Assembly (NCBI RefSeq): GCF_024139115.2
Contig: NC_085141.1
Coordinates: 40,616,120-40,680,119 of the forward strand
Origin: Armigeres subalbatus
Lineage: Eukaryota; Arthropoda; Insecta; Diptera; Culicidae
Reading direction: 5' to 3'
DNA: 64,000 bases
The notes beneath the pieces were generated by a model, which did no database searches, had not been told where the DNA came from, and saw only the letters and a program-made list of their open reading frames with translations. Shown here in pieces: positions 1 to 10,996 of the stretch. Position numbers and translations under genes: made by a program. Position 1 is the stretch's first letter. Every line of letters begins with the position of its first letter.

Positions 1-343
1 ATCGTAAATTTGAAATAACTTTTGAAAAAAGTTATTACCAATTTGCTCTATGACACCGAAATCTAATTCTTCATTTAGGGGTCACGAAAAAGTAAAGCAG
101 GATTTATTGTTAAAATTTGATTATTCAAAATCAAAGAGTAACAAAATAGTGGAAATTCAAATAACATTTTGAAATCTGGTATTGATTAGTATCGCCGGCA
201 ATTGACTATTTTGAATGTGCTGTTTGATGATCGGCAAACGCAGAATATTGCAATTTTAATCCACTGAAGACGGGTTTTATACGGGCGATTCCTACCGTGT
301 GAATCAAACGGGAAAATGGTAAACGCATCATGAAACAATCATT
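1..343. other. AT-rich stretch, no gene recognised
   Basis: I see no coding potential, RNA gene or clear repeat boundary here. It is AT-rich flank up to the start of the inverted-repeat element at 344. Confidence 0.5.
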
Positions 344-1241
344 ATTATCCTTAAACAATTGAAAAATGCTCCTGATCATTTTTCCTTAAATTATTGAACA
401 AATTACCTTGAAATATATAAAATGCTCCGTAAACATTTGAAAAGTGTACCGTAGAAACGAAAAAAATGTACCGTAAACAATTGAAAATGCTCCTTACAAA
501 AACAAAGATTTGCTATGTAACTAATGATAATTGCGCAGTATATTGATATAAGAGTTATTGTGTAATACAGTCAAACCTCCATGAGTCGATGTTCTATGAC
601 TCGATATCGACTCATGGAAGCAAATTTTGCTATGTTGAAAACTATTTTCTGGGTTACTGTGATGGTCCCTTCAAACAGCTTCCCAGGGATTTCCTATTCC
701 ATATCTCGATATTTCCATGAGTCGATGGTCCCTTCAATATCGACTCATGGAGGTTTGACTGCAGTTGAAAAAGTACCTTGAAATTGGCTGTCATAAAGTA
801 GAATCTTATGCACCATTGTATAGCCCCTGGAGTATGAAGCTGATTGGTTTGCTTGGTAACCCTATTCAACAGAAAAATGCTCCGAAAACTAAGGAAAATG
901 CTGAAAAAAGGTATTTTTTATTTTATTTTTTTTTAATTTCTTTATTAACGTGATTTTTTAAGGTTTGACATAAGTTCATCACGGTCTGAAAAAAGGTACT
1001 TTTTCAACTATTACACAATAATTCTTATATCAATATACTGCGCAATTATCATTAGTTACATAGCAAATCTTTGTTTTTGTAAGGAGCATTTTCAATTGTT
1101 TACGGTACATTTTTTTCGTTTCTACGGTACACTTTTCAAATGTTTACGGAGCATTTTATATATTTCAAGGTAATTTGTTCAATAATTTAAGGAAAAATGA
1201 TCAGTTTTTTAAGGAGCATTTTTCAATTGTTTAAGGATAAT
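344..1241. mobile_element. Inverted-repeat (foldback/MITE-like) element with ~240-bp arms
   Basis: The left arm (344-567, resuming 762-777) is the reverse complement of the right arm (about 1001-1241). Both carry the same run of 'aatgctcc' and 'gtaccgtaaac' motifs, separated by about 220 bp of unrelated sequence. The left arm is interrupted by the MITE at 568-761, and the right arm preserves the uninterrupted sequence. A small deletion near 393 in the left arm is the other main difference. No transposase is present, so this is a non-autonomous element whose superfamily I cannot assign. Confidence 0.75.
568..761. mobile_element. 194-bp pogo/Tc1-mariner-like MITE
   Basis: It begins CAGTCAAACCTCCATGAG and ends with the reverse complement of the same sequence. 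The motif 'gactcatgg' recurs inside, so it is nearly palindromic throughout. It is inserted in the left arm of the surrounding inverted repeat. The right arm shows the empty site 'gtaatagttg', so the target was TA; the left copy is TA and the right copy has mutated to CA. The CAGT start and TA target fit pogo-like members of the Tc1/mariner superfamily (inference). A second copy, broken by another insertion, lies at 16202-16987. Confidence 0.8.
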
Positions 1242-1335
1242 TTCGTCTGTTTTAATGGACAATTTTTGGGCTGCCTGACCCGTTATCCAAAAATCTACGG
1301 TAAAATTGATTTTTTCAGCCATTGATTTTTTCATC

Positions 1336-1445
1336 CACGCCGGTTCACGCCGCCGCCGCCGCCGCCGATAAAAGTAAACGGCGCGCCGCCGTGACGCCGC
1401 CGCCGCCGGGGTAAAAGTGACGACCACGCCGCCGCCGCCGATGAT
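1336..1445. repeat. GC-rich CCG/CGG trinucleotide-like block
   Basis: A run of imperfect GCC repeats in an otherwise AT-rich window. It is a sharp local composition anomaly. It produces a spurious Arg-rich reading frame on the minus strand. Confidence 0.8.
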
Positions 1446-1477
1446 ATGACCGGCGCACAGGTCTATTCTAAAGTATT

Positions 1478-1556
1478 TCTTCTAACACGTCGCGGGCCAC
1501 AAAAAATGAAGCCAAGGGCCGCATCCGGCCCGCGGGCCGTACATTGGGCAGCCCTG
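1478..1556. mobile_element. Possible 3' end of a hAT-like element
   Basis: The block has alternating 'gcgggcc' and 'ggcccgcgggcc' motifs and ends in TTGGGCAGCCCTG, so read from the other strand it starts CAGGGCTGCCCAA. That start resembles the terminal repeat of many non-autonomous hAT elements. I find no matching left end or 8-bp target duplication, so this is a partial copy at best. Confidence 0.35.
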
Positions 1557-1559
1557 ATC

Positions 1560-2572
1560 TAGGCCTTCCAAATTGACCTGGAGTGTGGACAAATGGTCCT
1601 CAGTCCTCTAGTCCGCGTCCTCAGAGTCCATGCACATGTTTTGTATATGCCTGGATTTGAGACGCAAGTGAAAGAAAAATACTCTAAGGACATAAATGGA
1701 TTGATACCGCGGCTGGGGACATCATGGAAACTTTGGTTGATTCGGCAGACTATTTGATTCAAACTCCAGGACAATTTAGCGATCTTAGAACAACTCATAT
1801 GCCTACATTTGATACGCGTGCGAACGAAAAATACTCGGAGAACATAATTGGGTTAATACCGCGGCTGGGAACATCATGGAAGCCTTGGTTGATCCGGTAG
1901 ACTATTCGATACAAACTCCAGGATAATTTGGAGATCTTACAACAACTCATAATCTACATTTGAGACGCGAGTGAACAATAAATACTCGGAGGACATAATT
2001 GTATTGTTACCGCGGCTGGGAACATCATGGTAGCCTTGGATTATTCGGTAGACCATTTGACTCAAACTCCAGGACGATTTGGAGATCTTACTACATTTCA
2101 TATGTCTGGATTTGAGACGCAAGTGAAAGAAAAATACTCGGAGGGCATAATTGGGTTGATACCGCGGCTGGGGACATCATGGAAGCCTTGGTTGATTCGG
2201 CAGACCATTTGACTCAAACTCCAGGACGATTTGGAGATCTTACTACATTTCATATGTCTGGATCTGAGACGCAAATGAAAGAAAAATACTCGGAGCGTGC
2301 CTGGATTTGAGATTCAAAGGAAAAAAAAAAATACTCGGAGGGAATAATAGGATTAATACCGCGGCTGGGGACATCATGGAAGCTTTGGTTGATTCGGCAG
2401 ACCATTTGACTCAAACTCCAGGACGATTTGGAGATCTTACTACATCTCATATGTCTGGATTTGAGATGCAAATGAAATAAAAAAAAAACTCGAAAGGCAT
2501 ATTTGGGTTGATACCGCGGCTGGGGACATCATGGAAGCTTTGGTTGATTCGGCAGACCACTTGACTCAAACT
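1560..2572 (+). repeat. Short tandem array of the 152-bp satellite (family S)
   Basis: The anchor CCGCGG recurs at 1707, 1859, 2010, 2162, 2359 and 2514, giving spacings of 152, 151, 152, 197 and 155. The 197-bp interval contains a ~45-bp local duplication near 2290-2335. The monomer carries the motifs 'ggctggggacatcatgga', 'ttgattcggcagacca' and 'tttgagacgcaagtga'. It is the same monomer family as the arrays at 48.2-49.9 and 50.1-52.1 kb, but here it lies outside any terminal inverted repeats I can find. Short frames on both strands in this block are repeat artefacts. Confidence 0.9.
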
Positions 2573-2945
2573 AAATTGATTAACATGCATCGAGATCCAT
2601 AAGACGGCAGAGGAAAGCAGGTCCAACCCAGCTTACGAAGAGCAAAAAGTAAAAACTTTATACGACCGTTATTGTCGTTTGCTGAATGGGATTGTACGAC
2701 AATTCCCCGAATGCAATTTCCCCGAATGAAATTTCGCCGAATAACAATTCCCCGGATTGTTTCTACAATGCAGATAAAACTAAAGCTGAAAAAGAAATCT
2801 GCGTCGTTTAACATAAGGTCGCATAATTGGGTTTTGACATAATTTTGAGCTGCAACAAAATTGAGGGTCGTGGGACAATTCGCTTAAAAAATGTAAAAAA
2901 TGAGATGTTGGGTCATTCGGCCGATGATCTTTTTTGCTGAACCGT
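2573..2945. repeat. Interspersed repeat with 'ttccccgaatg' motifs
   Basis: Positions 2690-2765 contain repeated 'ttccccgaatg' and 'acaattcccc' motifs. The same motifs return in reverse complement at 7755-7868, including the shared junction 'gattgtacgacaattcc'. The pair brackets the foldback element at 3703-7159. No gene is seen. Confidence 0.55.
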
Positions 2946-2949
2946 CATT

Positions 2950-3370
2950 AGACCGAGTGAGAAGTAAGAAGTGAGAAATGAGTAGTGAGTAGTGAAAAGT
3001 GAGACATAAGAAGTGAGAGGAGCGTAATGAGAAGTGAGAAATGAGAAGTGAGTAATGAGAAGTGAGAAATGAAAAGTGAGAAGTGAAAAGTGAGATGTGA
3101 AAAGTGAAAAGTGAGATGTGAGAAGTGAGAAGTGAGAAGTGAGAAGCGAGAAGTGAGAAGTTAGAAGTGAGAAGTGAGTAGTGAGCAGTGAGTAGTGAGT
3201 AGTGGGAAGTGAGAAGTGAAAAGTAAGAAATGGGATAGAAGTACATAGTAAGAAGTGAAAAGTGTGGAGTAAGAAGTGAGAAGTGAAAAATATGATGCGA
3301 TAAGTGTGATGTGAGTAGCGAGAAAGGGCGAAATACGAAGTGAGATGTAGGAAGAGAGAATGGAAAAATA
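2950..3370 (+). repeat. GTGAGAA 7-bp minisatellite
   Basis: An imperfect tandem run of GTGAGAA with variants GTGAGTA, GTGAAAA and GTGAGAT. Because 7 is not a multiple of 3, it reads in every frame as a repeating peptide such as SLLTSHF, which is why long open frames appear on the minus strand. Related runs occur at 7920-8160, 10010-10230 and 57820-57905. Confidence 0.9.
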
Positions 3371-3700
3371 AGGAAGGAGTATAGAAATAAAGGAAGAAAA
3401 TTAATGCGTTTTCCGGTATAAGACGAAGGGAAGGGATAATGTTTTTTTGATAATCGCTTCGCCCGGTATTATGGGAAGACGAGTTATAATGCCTTCTTAA
3501 AATGAACATGTTTTCCCGATATAAGACAAAGAGGGTAGATGGACCCTTCTTCAATTGAACACGTTTGCCTGGAGTAAAGCGAAGGAAGGAGATAATGCCT
3601 TCCTTAAATGATCGCATCTACGCAGTATAAGGACAATGGAGGAGATATTGCCTTCTTTAAATGAACACGTCGATGAATTCGATAATTTTTTCGGTTTATA
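3371..3700. repeat. Degenerate ~60-bp repeats ahead of the foldback element
   Basis: Several imperfect units share 'gataatgccttc' and 'aaatgaacacg'-type motifs. Reverse-complement relatives of the 'cttctttaaatg' motif occur just past the element (7250-7560), so the flanks are themselves an inverted pair around 3703-7159. Confidence 0.45.
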
Positions 3701-4227
3701 TACAGGGGATGTCCAAAATAACTGGGATAGGCAAATTTTGGGCATAATTAGATGTTTTGTAACTATGTCAATTATTATCCTATTTTCACAATGCAGAGAT
3801 GCCTGAACTAGAAATTTAATGTAGTTTCATCATATGTCCATGGAACCGACCATGACCATCGGATACCGGAGATATTCCGGGTTTTTCGAAGGTAGGTTCA
3901 AAACCGTGAATTTGTGGTTGGTATTAGGATTAGTTGTGGTAAAAACTGAATAATATTAGTAATCACAAATAAAGTAGGGCTCTTTCTGATGGGAACCATA
4001 TGTTGAAATTCAAAATCGGACCAGGATCAAGTGAGATATGGCCATTTGTTTAGAATCGGTGCCGATCTAGAGTTTTGAAAGGGACCAGGACACAAATTCA
4101 TTTGAATCAAGCTTTTTGACCAATCTTCAATTATAATTACATTCCAAAAGTCTTCTGATACGTCAATAATGAAAAACCAATTAAAAAGACGGATCCTAAA
4201 GTTGCTGGGGTGCCCCCGGGGAACGTT

Positions 4228-5280
4228 TTTCATGGTTTTCTATCAGGAAGCGAGGTATGAATATAAAATGGTCCATTGACGGCTTTGACCGCTTCCGAGA
4301 CCTACGGATTGGCCCCGGGGAACCTATAGAAGGGGACATTTCAGTTTTAGCGGCAAAACTGGTCATTCGACGGATCGTTTTTCATGGTTTTCTATCAGGA
4401 AGCGAGGTATGAATATTAAATGGTCCATTGATGGCTTTGACCGCTTCCGGGACCTACGGATTGGCCCCGGGAACCTGTAGAAGGGGACATTTCAATTTTA
4501 GCGCCAAAACTGGTCATTCGACGGTTCTTTTTTCATGGTTATCTATCAGGAAGCGAGGTATGAATACAACATGGACCTCTGACGGCTTTGACCGCTTCCG
4601 GGACCTACGGATTATCCCCGGGGAACCTGTAGAAGGGGAAATTTTAGTTTTAGCGGCAAAACTGGTCATTCGACGGTTCGTTTTTCATGGTTTTCTATCA
4701 GGAAACGAGGTATGAATATAAAATGGTCCATTGACGGCTTTGACCGCTTCCGGGACTTACAAATTTTCCCCGGGATCTTGTAGAAGAGGACATTTTAGTT
4801 CAAGCATCAAAGCTAATCATTCAACGGCTCTTTCCTTATGGTTTTCGATCGGGAAGCGAGGTATGAATATAAAATGGACCATTGACGACTCTGGCCGCTT
4901 CCGGAACTTACGGATTGTCCGCCAGGGAACCCGTAGAAGGGGACATTTCAGTTTTAGCACCAAAGTTAGTTATTCGACTGATCGTGGCTCATAGTTTGCG
5001 AATAGGAAGCAAGGTATGAATATAAAATAGATCATTGACTACTTTGATTGCTCCCGAAACCAACAGATTACCCAAGGGATACCTGCAGAAGTATGAATTT
5101 CTGCGCCAGAGCTAGTCATTCTACGTTTCTTTTTTAATAGTTTTCTACCAGGAAGCTTGTTTTTCTTCTTCATTGGCATCACAGCTTAGTGTTCATTATT
5201 AATCAGGAAGCGAGGTATGAATATACTTCTTCCGAGACCAACTGGTTGCTCCCCGTAGAAGGGGACCTTTATGTTTTAGC
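4228..5280 (+). repeat. Left array of ~152-bp monomers (family F)
   Basis: About seven monomers with spacings of 152, 151, 152, 151 and 153 between conserved 'gcgagg' anchors, degrading toward the element centre (5010-5280). Shared motifs are 'ccgcttccgggacctacgg', 'ctgtagaaggggacattt' and 'ttttcatggttttc'. Open frames crossing two monomers are coincidental, since the period is mostly not a multiple of three. Confidence 0.88.
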
Positions 5281-5289
5281 GCCAAATAG

Positions 5290-6640
5290 AGTATGACTGG
5301 TTTTACTGCTAAAACTGAAATATCCTTTTATAAAGGTTTCGCTGGGTCAATCCATAAGTCACGGAAGCGGTGAGAATCGTCAGTGCTCCATTTTATATTC
5401 ATACCTCGCTTACTGATCAAAACCCATGAAAAAAGATCCGTCGAATGACTAGTTTTGGCGTCAAAACTGAAATGTCCCCGTCTATAAGTTCACCTGGAGC
5501 AATCCATAGGTTCCGGAAGTTATCAGAATCGTTAATACTCCATTTTATGTTTATTCCTCGCTTCATGATCGCAAAGCATGAAAAAAGAGTCGTCGAATGA
5601 CTTCTTTTGGCGCTCAAACTGAAATGTCCTCTTCTACAGGCTTTCCTGGAACAATCCTACATTCAAACATCGCTTCCTGATTGAAAACCATGAAAAACAG
5701 CGCAAACTGGAATGCTTTCTTCTATTGGTTCCCCTGGGGCAGTAGGTAGGTCCTAGAAATGGTCAGAGTCGTCAATGGTCCATTTTATATTCATACTGCG
5801 CTTCCTGATAGTAAACCATGAAAAAAGCCGTCCAGTGACTTGTTTTGGAGCTAAAACTGAAATGTTTCCTTCAACAGATTTCCTTGGAGCAATGCATAGG
5901 TTCCGAAAGTGATCATAATCGTAAATAATTCATTCAATATTTATTCCTCGCTTCTTGACCGAAAACCTTGAAAAAGAACCCTCGAATGACTTATTTTGGC
6001 GCAGCATGTGGAACGTCCCCTTCTACAAGTTCCCCGGGAACAATCTGTAGGTCCAGGAAGCGGTCAAAATCGTCAGTGATCCATTTTATATTCAAACCTC
6101 ACTTTCTGCTGGAAAACCATGCAAAAGAACCGTCGAACGACCAGTTTTGGCACTAAAACTAAAATGAAGGGGACACAGGTATCCCTGGGGGACAATCCGT
6201 AGGTCCCGGAAGCGGTCAGAGTCGTCAATGTTCCATTTTATATTCATAGAACGCTTCCCGATCGAACACCATGAGCAACGAACCGTCGAATGACTAGTTT
6301 TGTCGCTAAAAGTGAAATGTCCCCTTCTACAGGTTCCCCGGGGACAATCCGTAGATCCCGAAATCGGTCAAAGCCATCAATGGACCATTTTATATTCATA
6401 CCTCGTTTCCTGATGGAAAACCATGAAAAACTAACCGTCGAATGACCAATTTTGCCGCCAAAAGTGAAATGTCCCCTTCTACAGGTTCCCCGAGGACAAT
6501 CCGTAGGTCCCGGAATCGGTCAAAGCCATCAATGGTCCATTTTATATTCATACATCGCTTCCTGATAGAAAACCATGAAAAACGAACCGTCGAATGACCA
6601 GTTTTGGCGCTAAAACTGAAATGTCCTCTTCTACAGGTTC
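5290..6640 (-). repeat. Right array of ~152-bp monomers (family F), opposite orientation
   Basis: The same monomer as the left array, read on the minus strand. The most distal units (6240-6640) are the best preserved, and units near the centre carry deletions (spacings of 112 and 128 around 5556-5796). This gradient mirrors the left arm. Confidence 0.87.
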
Positions 6641-7199
6641 CCCGGGGGCACCCCAGCAACTTTAGGATCCGTCTTTTTAATTGGTTTTTCATTATTGACG
6701 TATCAGAAGACTTGTGGAATGTAATCATAATTGAAAATTGGTCAAAAAGCTTGATTCAAATGAATTTGTGTCCTGGTCCCTTTTAAAACTCCCGATCGGC
6801 ACCGATTCTAAGCAAATGGCCATATCTCACTTGATCCTGGTCCGATTTTGAATTTCAACATATGGTTCCAATCAGAAAGAGCCCTACTTTATTTGTGGTT
6901 ACTAATATTATTCTGTTTTTAACCACAACTTATCCTAATACCCACCACAAATTCACGGTTCTGAACCTACCTTCGAAAAACCCGGAACATCTCCGGTATC
7001 CGATAGTCATGATCGGTTCCATGGACATATGATGAAACTACATTAAATTTCTAGTTCAGGCATCCGTGAATTGTCGAAATCGGATCATAATTGACATAGT
7101 TACAACACATCTAATTATGTCCAAAATTTGCCTATCCCAGTTATTTTGGACATCCCCTGTAATTGGTATTGATTGCTAGATGCGCTCTCATATATTGTA

Positions 7200-8160
7200 T
7201 CTATTCCGGCCAAACAAGTCTACATCAAAATAAGAGACTACATTTATTATTACCTTATTGCAGGAAAACTCCTACTTCTGAAAAGGTAATTTCATTCTTC
7301 TTTGGCTTATTTCGAGCTAACGCCTAACTCTAATCACATGTACCGTTTCCTTATACCAGGTAGATACAAAATTTTAAAGGAGGATTAACATCCACTTCTT
7401 CATTATTGTGGGGAAACAGCTACTTATTCCGAGTAGATGCATTATTTTTAAAGAAGGGATCACATTCACCATTGATTCATTCCGGGCATTATACGCATCT
7501 TTATTTTTTTAAGGGATTCATATCCACGATTACAGTAACTTCTTAAGAAGGGATAGACCTTACATATGACAGGAGTTTGATTTTACCATGATGCTGTCAG
7601 TCGAAATTTCTGTTCGCGGTTCTACTCCACCAAAGAAATTCAGCCTTTGTTCGAATATTTAAGAAAAAAAAATTGAATAGGAAAACACACTAATATCTTT
7701 ATAATTTAACAATAAGATTATAGTCGGTGACAATTCTGTGTTTGCAAAAAATACCTTATATCCGGGGATTTGTTACATTCGGGAATTGTTACATTCGGGG
7801 AAATTGTATTCGTGAAAATTACATTCGGGAAATTGGTTTTCGGGGAATTGTCGTACAATCGCTGAATGGGTCATATGGGTCATATTGAAATGACGTTTGG
7901 CCGCACAACAGTGAATGTGAAAAGTGTCAATTGATCAATGATAGTTGAGAAGTAAGAAATGGACAGTGAGAAATGAGAGATTAGAAGTTAGGAGTGAGAC
8001 GTCTCTCTTCTTACTCTTCTCACACCTTCCTTTCCACATCTCACTTTTTACTGTGAGAAATAAGAAGTGAACAGTGAGAATTGAGACGCCACTCCGCACT
8101 TCTAATTTCTCATTTCTTACTTTTCACTTCACACTTCTTACTTTTCACAATGAGAACATG
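7200..8160. repeat. Flanking degenerate repeats: 'ttcgggga' block and GTGAGAA-type run
   Basis: 7755-7868 is an inverted relative of 2690-2765. 7920-8160 is GTGAGAA-type sequence including local inverted copies around 'gagacgtctc'. With 2690-3660 these make the larger region from about 2.7 to 8.2 kb roughly symmetrical about the foldback element. No gene seen. Confidence 0.55.
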
Positions 8161-9599
8161 TTATTCGACCATGTGGCATTCGTTCTTATGGCCTTCGGCC
8201 GAATGATTGCCCCCCGTAGCATACCGTAGAAGACATTTTTTGTAAATGTTTGGCTGCGGTGGCATGGGATTTTTTTTTTGTTCCATTCGGTTCCGGCTGG
8301 TTTTTTTTTCCATTAGGGTTTCTTACCCCATTCCCGGCCTAACATGCATGCGACTGCATTATTTAATTGATATTTATGACAGGAAGCAACTTTTCCTAAA
8401 TTTCGTGTGCCGTGCAATACTGCAATGGGGTTCACTTCTGCTTAAAAAAAGGTTTTCTTGGTAAACATCGTTTGAAAAAGCTTTTATTTGATTTAAATTA
8501 ACGAGGTCCAGCACTAATTTCAGTCATAGCGATTTCATTTCCGGCCCACTTCCAAACCGGTTCCCGGCCTAAGCAAAATTTCGCTCAATCTCTCAACACC
8601 TTACTCTCATTCTCTCTCGGGACGGTAGAAAATGCGACGTAAACAAAAATAAGCACGTTCAACGCCGACATGATGCCAGATGGTATTATTTATAATAATT
8701 TTTATTTGGTTGAAAAGATATATTCACTCATCCAAATTACTTCCAAACGCTTAAAAACTATATTTTTGTTAATTTTTGAAATCGAGGGAATTACAAATAA
8801 CATGATACGGTCAACTAATTAGATAGTTTTCCTATGAACGTTGAAGGATTTTGTTCATACTAAAAAAGACTCCTGGCCTTCTGGCAGCACGGTGCGACTA
8901 GAAGTTCTTAGGCCGAGGTGAATTTTTGTTCGGTTTGAGGATACATTTTTAAATGTATTCTAATATGTTTATATTAGTTCTAGTGAAACAAACAAATAGA
9001 AAAGATTAAAGTGCGTGAGTTTAGAATTATTGTGTGGTGATTAACAGCTTCCAGCAATGATTGTCTCGAGAACTGTGACGATTTTCAGGTAGGTGTTTAT
9101 ATGAAAATACCGTTTTGTAAAAGTGGAAAGATTCACTCCGGCTCAGTGGTGTAGCAACGGAGAGTGATTGTTCGGAATGCACATTTTTATTTTCTATAAT
9201 TGGACCAATTAGAAGTGAAATAAATGGTTGAAAAATATTGAGTATTGTGCGAAATAAATGGGAGACTTTTTTAAAATTATCAACCATAAACCTACGGCTT
9301 CCAAAAAGTGTAAATCCTTAGTTTTCTGTGCAATGAGCCGGGAATCGGGTCCATAGGCCCAAGTAGTGATTTACCCTATTTACCGATTTTCTTTTTCTGG
9401 ACTTTTCTACAACAGGTTGCACAGGAATTTCAGCAGAATTCGCACGAAGAATTTATTTAAATTTCCACGGGAGATGCTTATGGAAGGCGTCATAACGCTA
9501 AAATCTGTCGGCGGTTGCGTCGTACACCTTGATCCTGGGGTGGTGTAGAATGAATCACGATATGAATCAATTTGGAAAGACCATCCATCATTGACATCA
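8161..9599. other. No gene recognised
   Basis: AT-rich sequence without a long coding frame or a repeat I can name. Short poly-T runs lie near 8270-8310. Frames up to 86 codons here show no recognisable protein motif. Confidence 0.5.
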
Positions 9600-10490
9600 G
9601 AATGTTAGATAACAACGAGGAAGGGTCATTTGGCCGAAACCCATTCGGCCGAAAGCCATTTGGCCGAATGCCACTAGGCCGAAAGTTGTTTGGCCAAATA
9701 TACCATTTGGCCGAACAGACCATTAGGCCGAATGGGCCATTTGACTGAAAGGGTCGTTTGGCCGAAAGGGTCATTTGGTCGAAAGAGTCGTTCGGCCGAA
9801 AGGTTCGTTAGGCCGAAAGAGTCGTTTGGCCGAAAGGGTCATTTAGCCGAAAGGGTCATTTAGCCGAAAGGGTCATTTGGCCGAATGGGTTATTAGGCCG
9901 AAAGGGTCATTTGGCCGAATGGGTTATTAGGCCGAAAGGGTCATTCGGCCAAAAGGGTCATTTGGCCGAAAGGGTCGTTCGGCCGAAAAGGACATTTGGC
10001 CGAATAGTTCATTTGAAAAGTGAGAAATTAGGAATGAGAAGAGAGACGTCTCACTTCTCACTCTTCATTTTTCTTTTCTCACTGTAAAAAAAGAGTAACG
10101 CGAAATGAATAGTGAGACGTCTCACTACTCATTTCGCGTTACTCACTTTTTACGGTGAGAAAAAAATGAAGAGTGAGAAGTGAGACGTCTCTTTTCTCAT
10201 TCCTAATTTCTCACTTTTCAAAAGTCCTATCCGGTCAAATGACCCTTTCGGCCATATGAACCTTCCGGCCAAACGACCCTTTCGGTCAAATGACCCTTTC
10301 GGCCAAATGACCCTTTCGGCCAAATGACTCTTTCGGCTAAATGACACTTTCTGCCAAATGACCCATTCGGCCAAACGACCCTTTCGGCCAAATGACTTTC
10401 GGCCAGATGGGTTTCGCCCTAATGGTTTGTTTGGCCTAGTGGTATTCGGTCAATTGGTTTTCGGACGAATGGGTTTCGGCCAAATGACCT
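9600..10490. repeat. ~0.9-kb palindrome of 17-bp GGCCGAAA minisatellite with a GTGAGA hairpin core
   Basis: The left arm (9600-10010) is a tandem run of a 17-bp unit, GGCCGAAAGGGTCATTT with variants. The right arm (10235-10490) is the same unit reversed. Between them, about 10013-10224 is a near-perfect inverted repeat centred at 10118/10119 in the 16-bp palindrome AGTGAGACGTCTCACT. No coding content. The unit also occurs at 42.2-44.8, 60.65-60.72, 62.64-62.78 and 63.3-63.9 kb. Confidence 0.88.
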
Positions 10491-10849
10491 TTCCCCGTGA
10501 AACCTTTGGAGACTGCGACGTGTAGCTATGGACCGAATTAAATGTATACGGCTTTTATGTGCTACAGATAAAGCCAAATGACGAGAAGCTCAACCAAACT
10601 TTACTCAATCTATGCATTTGGTGAGGAAAATGTTTGTAGCTGTAATCAGAAATACTTACTCTCACTCGATTTGCAGGTGTTCTCAATACGTGTGTGTGTG
10701 TGAAAGAGTTGATTCTATAGAAATAAATTGTGATTGATGGACCGTGTATCTAGTGCTGAGAATTTAGTTTTCATAGTTTCCACTAACATGCGGAGGACAA
10801 CGGAATCATCATATTGGGGCGTAAGTTCAAATCCAGCTGAAGAAAAGTA
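10491..10849. other. No gene recognised
   Basis: Plain sequence with a short GT run near 10690. Nothing further is supported. Confidence 0.4.
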
Positions 10850-10996
10850 GTTTCATATATCAGAAGGCTAACACGATGATACTTTTATGCCCAAGGAATT
10901 CGAAAAAAATCCACCCAAAAATTTCCTAGACCGGAGAGGAAGTCGAACCCAGCTACCTTTATAGCCGCGCATCTTACCGCACGGCTAAAGAAGGCC
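10850..10996 (-). repeat. Feilai-like tRNA-derived SINE fragment
   Basis: Read on the minus strand it has a tRNA-like head ('agccgtgcggtaaga', then 'gctgggttcgactt', close to a pol III B box GGTTCGANTCC). A body follows with 'ccggtctagg' and 'gggcataaaagtatcatcg'. The same body in the same order is at 62808-63008 on the plus strand. Head and body fit the Feilai family of Aedes SINEs (recalled family knowledge). The 3' end is truncated. Confidence 0.75.

Larger units (their letters stand above)
3703..7159. mobile_element. 3.46-kb foldback element with TA duplication and facing ~152-bp arrays
   Basis: It begins CAGGGGATGTCCAAAATAAC and ends with the reverse complement, flanked by TA at 3701-3702 and 7160-7161. 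The terminal inverted repeats are about 510 bp long (3703-4220 against 6650-7159). Inside them the left arm holds tandem units on the plus strand ('gcgagg' anchors at 4250, 4402, 4553, 4705, 4856, 5009). The right arm holds the same unit on the minus strand (anchors near 5404, 5556, 5946, 6097, 6248, 6401, 6553). The arms meet near 5290. No transposase is encoded; the TA target suggests mobilisation by a Tc1/mariner-type enzyme (inference). Confidence 0.88.

Noticed and set aside
1336..1445. CpG-island promoter
   Set aside because: It is a trinucleotide GCC repeat inside transposon-like sequence, with no gene downstream.
2884..3617. Minus-strand frames of 120 and 234 codons rich in SLLTSHF
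   Set aside because: They are read through the GTGAGAA 7-bp minisatellite; the same peptide appears in several frames.
4428..4994. Frames of 87-95 codons (MNIKW...FDRFRDL) in the F array
   Set aside because: Tandem-repeat artefact; the frame breaks between monomers because 151-152 is not a multiple of three.
2950..10490. CRISPR-like direct repeats
   Set aside because: Units are contiguous minisatellites without unique spacers, in a eukaryotic context.
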